A stretch of 64,000 bases of DNA from Pseudomonas sp. BN417 (GTDB taxonomy: Bacteria; Pseudomonadota; Gammaproteobacteria; Pseudomonadales; Pseudomonadaceae), in the NCBI RefSeq assembly GCF_029871205.1, contig NZ_SSOJ01000115.1:62001-126000 (forward strand), given 5' to 3'. Positions 52,965 to 63,000 of this stretch are shown piece after piece. The position numbers and the translations under genes were made by a program. The notes under the pieces are model-generated. The model saw only the letters and a list, made by a program, of their open reading frames with translations. It made no database searches and had not been told where the DNA came from. Every line of letters starts with the position of its first letter. Within the stretch, counting starts at the first letter, position 1.

Positions 52965-53330
52965 ATGGCTCGTATTCTGATTGTTGATGACTCGCCGACC
53001 GAGATGTACAAGCTGACCGCGATGCTCGAGAAGCACGGTCACCAGGTGCTCAAGGCCGAGAATGGCGCCGACGGCGTGGCCCTGGCCCGCCAGGAGAAGC
53101 CGGACGCCGTCCTGATGGACATCGTCATGCCCGGCCTGAACGGCTTCCAGGCGACCCGTCAGCTGACCAAGGACGGCGAGACCAGCCATATCCCGGTGGT
53201 CATAGTCACCACCAAGGACCAGGAAACCGACAAGGTCTGGGGCAAGCGCCAGGGCGCGCGCGACTACCTGACCAAGCCGATCGAAGAAGACACGCTGATC
53301 AAGACGCTGAACTCGGTACTGGCCGGCTGA
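52965..53330 (+). CDS. pilH: Twitching motility response regulator PilH
   Basis: A 121-residue receiver starting MARILIVDDSPTEMYKL with Asp52 in LMDIVMPGLNG, the T of VTTKDQ and the conserved Lys in YLTKPIEED. It acts downstream of ChpA opposite or parallel to PilG and modulates retraction. The start at 52965 gives the family N-terminus and length; it is 45 bp after pilG. Confidence 0.97.
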   Translation: MARILIVDDSPTEMYKLTAMLEKHGHQVLKAENGADGVALARQEKPDAVLMDIVMPGLNGFQATRQLTKDGETSHIPVVIVTTKDQETDKVWGKRQGARDYLTKPIEEDTLIKTLNSVLAG

Positions 53331-53385
53331 TGCCGCGCCGGTCCCTGAACCAATAATTATTAGAAACAGGCCAAGGCCGGTCGCC

Positions 53386-53922
53386 ATGTCGGATCCGCAG
53401 ACTCCCTTCCAGCTCCTCTACGAGATCGACCAGCGCTGTCGCGCGCTGGCGGCGGGCCTGCCTGCGCAACAGCAGGTGGTGCAGAGCTGGAGCGGCATCG
53501 GCTTTCGCATGGGCGAGCGCCTGTTCGTGGCGCCCATGGGCGAGGTCAGCGAAGTGCTGCACGAGCCGCGCCATACCCTGTTGCCGGGCGTGAAGAGCTG
53601 GGTCAAGGGCGTCGCCAACGTGCGCGGACGCCTGTTGCCGGTCATGGACCTGTGCGGTTTCTTCGGCAATGAACTGTCGCCCCTGCGCAAGCAGCGCCGG
53701 GTCCTGGTGGTGGACCACCAGGAGATCTTCGCCGGGCTCATCGTCGACGAAGTCTTCGGCATGCAGCATTTCCTGGTCGACGCCTTCAGCGAGGAATTGC
53801 CCCCGCTGGAGGCCAGCATCCAGCCCTTCATCCATGGTGTCTTCCACCGCGAGCAACCCTGGCTGGTGTTCAGTCCTCACGCGCTGGCGCAGCATCAGGC
53901 GTTCCTCGAAGTGGCGGTATAG
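53386..53922 (+). CDS. pilI: CheW-like adaptor PilI
   Basis: A 178-residue protein with a CheW domain: GFRMGERLFVAPMGEVSEVL, WVKGVANVRGRLLPVMDLCGFFG and VLVVDHQEIFAGLIVDEVFGM. It couples the PilJ receptor to the ChpA kinase at the membrane cluster. It lies 55 bp after pilH, and a 146-bp spacer with hairpins follows. Confidence 0.95.
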   Translation: MSDPQTPFQLLYEIDQRCRALAAGLPAQQQVVQSWSGIGFRMGERLFVAPMGEVSEVLHEPRHTLLPGVKSWVKGVANVRGRLLPVMDLCGFFGNELSPLRKQRRVLVVDHQEIFAGLIVDEVFGMQHFLVDAFSEELPPLEASIQPFIHGVFHREQPWLVFSPHALAQHQAFLEVAV

Positions 53923-53955
53923 ATTCGACGCGGAGCGCCGTCAGGCGCCCCGCAA

Positions 53956-54016
53956 CGACCACCGGGGCACGGTTGCCGGGGTCGTGGCTTCACGGTTGGG
54001 CCGGCTTCGCCGGCCC
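53956..54016 (+). other. Two tandem hairpins in the pilI-pilJ spacer
   Basis: First hairpin: CGACC and CCGG segments (53956-53965) pair with CCGGGGTCG (53976-53984). Second: GGGCCGGC / GCCGGCCC (53998-54005 with 54009-54016, loop TTC) followed by TTTGGCG. The second resembles a weak intrinsic terminator inside the operon and may set the ratio of pilGHI to pilJK-chpA. Its effect is unproven. Confidence 0.6.
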
Positions 54017-54068
54017 TTTGGCGTTACATGGGAATCGTTGAGTGGTTGGTCCAGGCGGGGGCCCGATA

Positions 54069-56117
54069 ATGAAAAGACTGAACGCAGGCAATCTGTTTTC
54101 CGGGGTGCGCAGTACGTCGCTGATCGCCGGACTCTTTGTGGTCCTGATCATCGCCATCGTGCTGCTGTTCGCGAACTTCGCGTACCTCAACACCCAGGCG
54201 AACTACGACAAGGAATACATCAGCCACGCCGGTGAGCTGCGTGTGCTCTCCCAGCGTATCGCCAAGAACTCCAGCGAGGCCGCGGCGGGCAAGGCCGAGG
54301 CCTTTGCCTTGCTGAAGGATGCGCGCAACGACTTCGAACAGCGCTGGAACCACCTCGTCAAAGGCGACAGCGCCACCGGTCTGCCGGCCGCGCCGGCCCC
54401 CGTGAAAGTCGAGATGGACGCGGTGCAGAAGGACTGGGACAGCCTGCGCAAGAACGCCGACGCCATCCTGGCCAGCGAGCAGACCGTACTCTCCCTGCAC
54501 CAGGTAGCCGCCACCCTGGCCGAAACCATCCCGCAGCTGCAGGTCGAGTACGAGGAAGTGGTGGACATCCTGCTGGAAAGCGGCGCGCCCGCCAGCCAGG
54601 TATCGGTCGCCCAGCGCCAGTCGCTGCTGGCCGAACGTATCCTCGGCTCGGTGAACAAGGTGCTGGCCGGTGACGAGGACTCGGTCCAGGCCGCCGACAT
54701 GTTCGGTCGCGACGCCAGCCTGTTCGGCCGCGTACTGACCGCCATGCGCGAAGGCAATCCGGCCATGGAGATCTCCAAGGTCACCAATACCGAGGCCCTG
54801 GAGCGCCTGCAGGAGATCGCCGAGCTCTTCGAATTCGTCTCCGGTTCGGTGGACGAGATCCTCGAGACCTCGCCCGAGCTCTTCCAGGTCCGCGAGTCCG
54901 CCAACACCATCTTCACCGGTTCCCAGACCCTGCTGGACAAGGCTTCCGCGCTGACCAACGGCTTCGAGAACCTGGCTTCCAGCCGTGACATGAACAGCTT
55001 CGCCGGCTACGTGCTGGGCGTGCTGGCCCTGGGCTCGATCATCCTCATCGGCCTGGTCATGGTGCAGAGCACCCGCAGCCGGCTGGCCGAGACCGCCGCG
55101 AAGAACGAACGTAACCAGGCGGCGATCCTGCGTCTGCTCGACGAAATCGCCGACCTCGCCGACGGTGACCTGACCGTGGCCGCGACAGTGACCGAGGACT
55201 TCACCGGCGCCATCGCCGACTCGATCAACTACTCCATCGACCAGCTCCGCGAGCTGGTGGAGACCATCAACCTGACTGCCGTGCAGGTGGCCGCCGCCGC
55301 CCAGGAAACCCAGGCCACCGCCATGCACCTGGCCGAGGCTTCCGAGCACCAGGCCCAGGAAATTGCCGGCGCCTCCGCCGCAATCAACGAAATGGCCGTG
55401 TCCATTGACCAGGTATCGGCGAACGCCTCGGAATCCTCGGCGGTAGCGGAGCGTTCCGTAGCCATCGCCAACAAGGGCAACGAAGTGGTGCACAACACCA
55501 TCACCGGCATGGACAACATCCGTGAGCAGATCCAGGACACCTCGAAGCGGATCAAGCGCCTCGGTGAATCGTCCCAGGAGATCGGTGACATCGTCAGCCT
55601 GATCAACGACATCGCCGACCAGACCAACATCCTCGCCCTGAACGCCGCGATCCAGGCGTCCATGGCCGGCGACGCGGGCCGTGGCTTCGCCGTGGTAGCG
55701 GACGAGGTACAGCGCCTCGCGGAACGTTCCTCCGCCGCGACCAAGCAGATCGAGGCGCTGGTGAAGACCATCCAGACCGACACCAACGAGGCGGTGATCT
55801 CCATGGAGCAGACCACCTCCGAAGTGGTCCGCGGTGCCCGTCTGGCCCAGGACGCCGGTGTGGCCCTGGAAGAGATCGAGAAGGTATCCAAGACCCTCGC
55901 GGCGCTGATCCAGAACATCTCCAACGCCGCTCGTCAGCAAGCATCCTCGGCCGGCCATATCTCCAACACCATGAACGTGATCCAGGAGATCACCTCGCAG
56001 ACCTCCGCCGGTACCACTGCGACCGCGAAGAGCATCGGCAACCTGGCGAAGATGGCCAGCGAGATGCGCAAGTCGGTTTCCGGCTTCAAGCTGCCGGAAA
56101 CCCAGGACATAGCCTGA
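54069..56117 (+). CDS. pilJ: Methyl-accepting chemotaxis-like receptor PilJ
   Basis: A 682-residue receptor. A first membrane helix (~24-45, [20 protein letters not shown]) precedes a periplasmic PilJ/type IV pili methyl-accepting domain of ~270 residues. The second helix is [19 protein letters not shown], then a HAMP region, then a long signalling coiled coil with the hairpin tip [27 protein letters not shown] followed by [22 protein letters not shown]. It senses surface contact or pilin and signals to ChpA through PilI. The start at 54069 matches the family length. Confidence 0.97.
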   Translation: MKRLNAGNLFSGVRSTSLIAGLFVVLIIAIVLLFANFAYLNTQANYDKEYISHAGELRVLSQRIAKNSSEAAAGKAEAFALLKDARNDFEQRWNHLVKGDSATGLPAAPAPVKVEMDAVQKDWDSLRKNADAILASEQTVLSLHQVAATLAETIPQLQVEYEEVVDILLESGAPASQVSVAQRQSLLAERILGSVNKVLAGDEDSVQAADMFGRDASLFGRVLTAMREGNPAMEISKVTNTEALERLQEIAELFEFVSGSVDEILETSPELFQVRESANTIFTGSQTLLDKASALTNGFENLASSRDMNSFAGYVLGVLALGSIILIGLVMVQSTRSRLAETAAKNERNQAAILRLLDEIADLADGDLTVAATVTEDFTGAIADSINYSIDQLRELVETINLTAVQVAAAAQETQATAMHLAEASEHQAQEIAGASAAINEMAVSIDQVSANASESSAVAERSVAIANKGNEVVHNTITGMDNIREQIQDTSKRIKRLGESSQEIGDIVSLINDIADQTNILALNAAIQASMAGDAGRGFAVVADEVQRLAERSSAATKQIEALVKTIQTDTNEAVISMEQTTSEVVRGARLAQDAGVALEEIEKVSKTLAALIQNISNAARQQASSAGHISNTMNVIQEITSQTSAGTTATAKSIGNLAKMASEMRKSVSGFKLPETQDIA

Positions 56118-56158
56118 CCAGGGGAGGCGCCGCGGCCTGAGGCCGCGGCACGACGGCC

Positions 56159-57040
56159 ATGAATCAAGGGGACGACAGCATGCAGCCGAGCGGCGTCTGG
56201 GCCTTGAAACCCCTGGCCGACATGACGACAGCGGAGTTTCACGACTGGCGCAAGCTGCTCGAGGAGCGCACCGGCGTGGTGCTCAACGAGCAGCGCCGCT
56301 CGTTCCTCCAGACCAACCTCAGCGCGCGCATGCGCGAACTGGGGGTGGTGGACTACGCCAGTTACTACCGCCAGGTCACCGATGGGCCGCGAGGCGCCGT
56401 GGAGTGGTCGACCCTGCTGGACCGCCTGACCGTGCAGGAGACCCGTTTCTTCCGCCATGGCCCTTCCTTCGACCTGCTCGCCACCTACCTGCACCGGCGA
56501 GTCGAGCAAGGCCTGGTACGGCCCCTGGAGATCTGGAGCGTGGGTTGCTCCAGCGGCGAGGAGCCCTATTCCCTGGCCATGTTGGCGGCCGAGGCGCTGA
56601 AAGGGACCGCACAGCCGGATTACTTCGGCGTGACCGGCACCGACATCAGCCTCAGCGCCCTGGCCAAGGCCCGCGAGGGCCTGTATGGCGCCCGGCGCCT
56701 GGAGCAGCTGGAGGCCGGACTCGCCGGACGCTATTTCCAGGTCCAGGCCGATGGCCGCTACAAGATCGTGCCGAGCCTGGCCGCACGGGTGTGCTGCGCA
56801 CGGCTCAATGTGCTGGAACTGGCGAAGGCGCCAATGTCCGGCATGGACGTAATTTTCTGTCAGAACCTGTTGATCTACTTCCGCCGCTGGCGCCGCCGCG
56901 AAATCCTCAACCGCCTGGCCGAACGTCTGGCGCCGGGGGGGCTGATGGTGCTGGGCGTGGGCGAAGTGGTGGGTTGGCAACATCCGGACCTGGAGCCGGT
57001 GGCCAATGAACAGGTACTGGCATTCACCCGGAAGGGATAG
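56159..57040 (+). CDS. pilK: Chemoreceptor methyltransferase PilK (CheR family)
   Basis: A 293-residue protein with an N-terminal CheR helical domain (FHDWRKLLEERTGVVLNEQRR) and a SAM-binding C-terminal domain. It contains VQETRFFRHGPSFDLL, IWSVGCSSGEEPYSLAMLA, TGTDISLSALAKAREGLYG and VIFCQNLLIYFRRW. It is predicted to methylate glutamates of PilJ. It lies 41 bp after pilJ and 9 bp before chpA. Confidence 0.95.
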   Translation: MNQGDDSMQPSGVWALKPLADMTTAEFHDWRKLLEERTGVVLNEQRRSFLQTNLSARMRELGVVDYASYYRQVTDGPRGAVEWSTLLDRLTVQETRFFRHGPSFDLLATYLHRRVEQGLVRPLEIWSVGCSSGEEPYSLAMLAAEALKGTAQPDYFGVTGTDISLSALAKAREGLYGARRLEQLEAGLAGRYFQVQADGRYKIVPSLAARVCCARLNVLELAKAPMSGMDVIFCQNLLIYFRRWRRREILNRLAERLAPGGLMVLGVGEVVGWQHPDLEPVANEQVLAFTRKG

Positions 57041-57049
57041 CAGACGGCT

Positions 57050-60000
57050 ATGACTGATCGGCACGACTACGTTGCCCTCGAATGGGTAAAGGGCGAGATC
57101 GCAGAAACCCTGAAGCAGGCGCGGCAGGCCCTCGAGGCCTTCGTCGAGAACCCGCAGGACCCGACGCGCATGCGTTTCTGCCTGACCTATATCCACCAGG
57201 TCCAGGGCACGCTGCAGATGGTCGAGTTCTACGGCGCGGCCCTGCTCGCCGAGGAAATGGAGCGGCTGGCCCAGGCCTTGATGGAAGGGCGCGCGGCCAA
57301 CCGTGGCGAGGCCCTGGAAGTGCTGATGCAGGCCATCCTGCAGCTGCCGCCCTACCTCGACCGCATCCAGAGCGCCCGCCGCGACCTGCCGATGGTCCTG
57401 CTGCCGCTGCTCAACGACCTGCGCGCCGCTCGCGGCGACAACCTGCTGTCGGAAACCAGCCTGTTTGCCCCGGACCTCTCCAGCATGCTGCCGGCGCTGT
57501 CCGTGGACACCCTGGCGCGCATGCGTACCGCCGAATTGCCGGTGCTGCTGCGCAAACTGCGGCAGATGCTGCAGACCGCCCTGGTGGGCGTGATCCGCAA
57601 CCAGGACCTGGCCGCCAATCTGGGCTACATGGCGCGGGTCTTCGCCCGCCTCGAATCCCTCTGCCAGGGCGCGCCGCTGGGCCCGCTCTGGCAGATCGCC
57701 TCCGGCCTGGTGGAAGGCCTGGCCAACGGCAGCGTGGTCAATGGCTCCTCGGTGCGCAACCTGCTGCGCCAGGTGGACAAGGAGCTCAAGCGCCTGTTGG
57801 AGCAGGGCGCGGACGGCTTCAACCAGGCGGCCCCGGAAGAACTGGTGAAGAACCTGCTGTTCTACATCGCCAAGGCCCCGGCCCAGTCGCCGCGCATTCG
57901 TGCCCTCAAGGAACGCTACCGCCTCGACGAAGCGCTGCCGGATACGGCAGTGGTGGACGAGGAGCGCGCGCGACTCGCCGGCCCCGACCGTGATGCCATG
58001 CGCTCGGTGGTCACCGCCCTCTGCGAGGAGCTGGTGCGGGTCAAGGACAGCCTCGACCTCTTCGTGCGCAGCGACCGCAGTGGCGTCACCGAGCTCGATT
58101 CCCTGCTGCCGCCGCTCAAGCAGATCGCCGACACCCTGGCTGTGCTGGGCTTCGGCCAGCCGCGCAGGGTCATCATCGACCAGATCGATGTAATCCACGG
58201 ACTGTCCCTCGGCCAACGCGAGCCCAGTGACGCCGTGCTGATGGACGTGGCCGGTGCCTTGCTCTACGTGGAAGCCACCCTGGCCGGCATGGTCGGCCCG
58301 GCGGAGGAGGGCGCGGCGGAAGAAAGCCACTTGCCCACCACCGATGTGGCGCAGATCCACCAATTGGTGATCAAGGAAGCGCGCAATGGCCTGGAACAGG
58401 CCAAGGACGCCATCATCGAATTCATCGCCTCGCAGTGGAACCACGAGCACCTGGCCCGCGTGCCGGAGCTGCTGACCCAGGCCCGCGGCGGCCTGGCGAT
58501 GATTCCGCTGCCTCGTGCCGCGGCCCTGCTGGAAGCCTGCAACCGCTATATCCAGGAGCAGCTGCTGGCGCGCAAGGCCGTGCCGAATTGGCAGAGCCTG
58601 GACACCCTGGCCGATGCCATCACCAGCGTCGAGTACTACCTCGAGCGCCTGTCCGAGGACCATGCCGCCCAGGGCGACCTGATCCTCGACGTGGCGGAAG
58701 AAAGCCTGGAAGCCCTGGGCTACCCGCTCAAGGAGAAGCCGTCCATCCTCGACCGGGTGGAGGAAGAGGAGGAGCCGCTGGCGCCCCTGGCCGATCCGCT
58801 GCAGGAGATCGAAGTGCTGGCCGCCGAGGAATCGGAACTGAGCCAGCACCTCGATCCCGAGGACGAACCGGAAGCCGTCATGCCGGAAGTGGCCCTGGCG
58901 GAAGTCCTGGCCTTCGACGCGGCGATATTCGCGGAGACACTGCAGCAGCCGGCTGCAGCCGGAGTGCCGGCCGCCGAAAGCGAGCTGCTGGCCTCGGACG
59001 ACAACTGGAGCCTGGGCGAGCTGGCCGAACCTGCCGCCGGGAGCATCGACCTGAGCCTGGACGCTCCGTTGGAACTGGCTGACGCCCATGCGCCGGAGCC
59101 GGCCAGCGAGGGCGAACTGCTGGTCTCCGACGACAACTGGAGCCTGGGCGAGCTGGCCGCCGAGCCTGCCGCCGAAAGCATCGACCTGAGCCTGGACGCT
59201 CCCCTGGAGCTGGCCGAAGCCCAAGCGGCTCGTCCGGCCTCCGAGATCGATCCGCTGCTCTCAGACGACGACTGGGGCCTGGGTGAACTGACCGCCGAGC
59301 CTGCTGCCGAAAGCGTCGACCGCAGCCTGGACGCGCCGCTGGAGCTGGCCGAAGCCGAAGCGCCTCGTCCGGCCACCGAGAGCGATGCGCTGCTCTCGGA
59401 CGAAGACTGGGGCCTGGGCGAACTGACCGCCGAACCTGCTGCCGAAAACATCGATCTCAGCCTGGACGCGCCGCTGGAGCTGGCTGTCGCCGAGGCGCCA
59501 CAGCCGGCCGCCGAGAGTGAACTGCTGGTCTCCGACGACAATTGGAGCCTGGGCGAGGCGGAAGCCGAACTGCAGGTCGAAAACATCGACCTCAGCCTGG
59601 ATGCGCCACTGGAACTGGAGCCCGCGGCAGCTCGGGCGCAAGGCCTGTCGCTGGATGAACGCGAAGCGCTGCCTAGCCTCGACCTGACCGAGCTGGACAG
59701 CCTGCCGGCCGAGACCGAAGTGCCGGTTGCCGAAGAGGGCGAGTTGCTCGACTTCAGCCTCGACGCACCTCTGGAGTTCGACGACGGGCAGCCGATGCCC
59801 AGCTTCGATCTGGCCGACCTGGAAGAGCTGCCGCCTGCTCTACCCGGCGACGTTCCCGGCCTGGAGATGCCGCTGAAGTCCGCCGAGGCCCTGCCGAGCC
59901 TGGATTTCGACGAGCTGGACGCGCTCCCCGGCGCCGAGCCGCTGGTCGAGTTGGAAGCCCTGAACCTGGAAGACCTGCCCGCGCCACTGGAGTGGGACGA

Positions 60001-63000
60001 AGCCGCCCTGGCCGAACTCGGCCTGCCGGAAGTGGACCTGCCGAGTGCGCCGGTCGAACCGCCGGCGGAAAAGCCCGCTGCCGAGCGTCCGCTGTCCCTG
60101 GCCGAGGTCATGGCAGCGCCGGTTCCGGCATTCAACCCGCCGGCACGCGAAGTGCCGCCCAGCTTGCTGCCGCCGCCTGCCGATGAAGAGCTGGTGGATG
60201 ACGAACTGCAGGAAGTCTTCATCGAAGAAGCCGGTGAGGTGCAGGAGACCCTGGCCGAATACCTGCCGCGTTGGCATGCCGACGGCAATGACCGCGAAGC
60301 CCTGGGTGAAGTGCGCCGGGCCTTCCATACCCTCAAGGGCAGCGGCCGCATGGTCCGCGCCCTGGTCATCGGCGAGCTCAGCTGGTCGGTGGAAAACCTG
60401 CTCAACCGCGTTCTGGATCGCAGCATCGAAGTCGACGAGCCGGTGCACCAGGTGGTCCGCGACGTGGTCGCGCTGCTGCCGACCCTGGTCGAGGAGTACG
60501 CCGCCAAGGCCCAGCGCCAGCGCGACGACGTCGACCTGCTGGCCGCCACCGCCCATGCCCTGGCCAAGGGGCACATCCTCCCAAAATCTGAAGCCCCGGG
60601 TTCAGAGCAGGCCATTGAGCCCGTGGGCGAGCCGCAAGCCCCCGTCATCACCGAGTCCGGCGAAGCGCTGGACCCTCAGCTGCTGGAGATCTTCCGCAAC
60701 GAGGCGGAACTGCACCTGGAAACCCTGGCCGGCTTCGTCAAGGCCTGCGACCAGGAACTGCCGCAGGCGGTCAATGACGATCTCCAGCGTGCCTTGCACA
60801 CCCTCAAGGGCAGCGCGCACATGGCCGGCATACTGCCGATCGCCGAGATCGCCACGCCGCTCGAGAAGCTCGCCAAGGAGTTCAAGACCAACCTCCTCAG
60901 CATCGACCTCACCGAGGCCGAGTTGCTGCACGAGGCCCTGGACTTGCTGCGTCAGGGCGTGGCCCAGCTGGACAGCACCCCGCTCAAGCCCGTCGCCGGC
61001 ACCGATGAACTCCTGGAGCGCATCCGCCGCCGGCACCAGGATCGCCTGGAGGCCGCCAGCGCAGCCCGCCGCGACGACAAGGGCGAGACCCGCGATCCGC
61101 TGATGATTTCGCAATTCCTGGCCGAAGGCATGGACATCCTGCTCGACGCCGAGGACCTGCTGCGTCGCTGGCGCGAGCATCCTGCCGAGCGCCAGGAGCT
61201 GGGTGCGCTGCTGGAAGAACTGAATACCCTCGGCCGCGGGGCCGAAATGGCCGAGTTGCCGCAGATCGAAGAGCTCTGCGAAGCCCTGCTGGACGTGTAT
61301 GGCGCCGTGGACGAAGGCAGCCTGCCGGTCAGCGAGCGCTTCTTCAGCGAGGCCGAGGCCGCCCACGAAGCCCTGATCGGCATGATGGACCAGGTGGCCG
61401 CTGCCCTCGAGGTCAGCGCCCAGCCCGAGCGGGCCCAGGCCCTGCGTGACCTGCTGCAGGACGCGGTGGACCCGGCGGCCCTGGCGCTGCTGGGGCCGGA
61501 TGGCGCAGCCGCTCTGGAAATCGACGAACTGGACGCCGACGGCCTCGCCGACTGGGCGCCGGCCGAGACCCTGCCGCCGTTGCCGGAACGGGTGGAAGAG
61601 CCCCGGGCGCTGCAGGAAGTTGCGCCACCCGAACTGGCCGCCTTCGACCCCGAGCAGGAGCCCCTCGATGAGCTGCCGCCGACCCTGGACGAGGAGATGG
61701 TCGCCATCTTCCTCGAGGAAGCGGTGGATATCCTCGACAGCGCCGGCAAAGCCCTGGAACGCTGGCTTGGCGAGCCGGACAACAACCCGGCCCTGCTGGC
61801 CCTGCAACGAGACCTGCACACCCTCAAGGGCGGTGCGCGCATGGCCGAGATCAGCCCCATAGGCGACCTCGCCCATGAACTGGAGTCTCTCTACGAGGGC
61901 CTGGTCGACCGCCGCTACAGCCATTCGCCGCGCCTCGCGGGGCTGCTGCAGACCAGTCATGACTGCCTTGCCGCGCTGCTGGAGCAATTACAGGCGCGCC
62001 GCGCCCTGGCCGACCCCCTGCAGCTGATCCAGGACATCCGCGGCTTCCGCCAGGGCGGCGCGCAGAGCCTGTCCGCGGCCGTAGTGCAGCCGTTCCCCGC
62101 CCTGGAAGAGGACGATGACGTCTCCTTCGACCTCGACGCTCCCCTGTCGGCCGCCAATGACGCGTCGACGGACGAGGACGAAGCGCCCGAGCCCGTCGTT
62201 GCGGAGCGCTTCGCCGAAGTGCCCCTGGGCAAGCTGCTGGAAATGCGTGCCGTAGAAGAACCGGCCGCCTATGCCGTCCCCGAGCCCCAGGCCTTCGACA
62301 GCAGCCAGGACCCGGAACTGGTGGAAATCTTCCTCGAGGAAGGTTTCGATATTCTCGATAGCGCCGGCGCAGCCCTGCAGCGCTGGACCGAAGACCCGGA
62401 CAACAGTCTCGAAGTCGAGGCCCTGCAGCGCGACCTGCACACCCTCAAGGGAGGCGCGCGGATGGCCGAAATCGGCCCCATCGGCGACCTTTCCCACGAA
62501 TTGGAATTCCTCTACGAAGGCCTCTGCGGTGGCCGCCTGCGCGCCAGTCCGGCTCTGTTCGGGCTGCTCCAGGCCTGCCAGGACCGTCTCAGCGATATGC
62601 TCGAAGCGGTGCGCGCGCGTCGTCCATTGCCGGACGGCCAGGCGTTGATCGAGGCCATCCAGCGCTGGCGCGCCAATCCCGACGAACAGTTGAGCATGCC
62701 CAGCAGCGTGCACCTGCAGCCGGCCGCTGAGGATGACCTGGATGCCGTCGCCGAGGCGGACATCCTCGACATCTTCCTGGAGGAGGCCGACGACCTGCTG
62801 GAGGCCATGGAAACCGCCATCGGCCGCTGGGAGGAGGCGCGTGAGGAAGGCGCCCATATCGACGACCTGCTGCGCGTGCTGCACACCCTCAAGGGCGGTG
62901 CGCGGCTGGCCGGGCAGAAGCGCCTGGGCGACCTGACCCACGACCTGGAACAACACCTGATCGAGGCCCAGCAACAGGGCGCGCCCTGGCCGGAAAGCCT

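Noticed and set aside
55934-59224. Very long open frame on the minus strand (about 1096 codons) opposite pilJ, pilK and chpA
   Set aside because: It is antisense to well-recognised genes, rich in Gln/His/Arg/Gly as expected of GC-rich shadow frames, and has no recognisable domain.
58982-59640. Tandem 135-bp repeats as a minisatellite or phage feature
   Set aside because: They stay in frame in chpA and encode a coherent acidic unit, so they are protein repeats.
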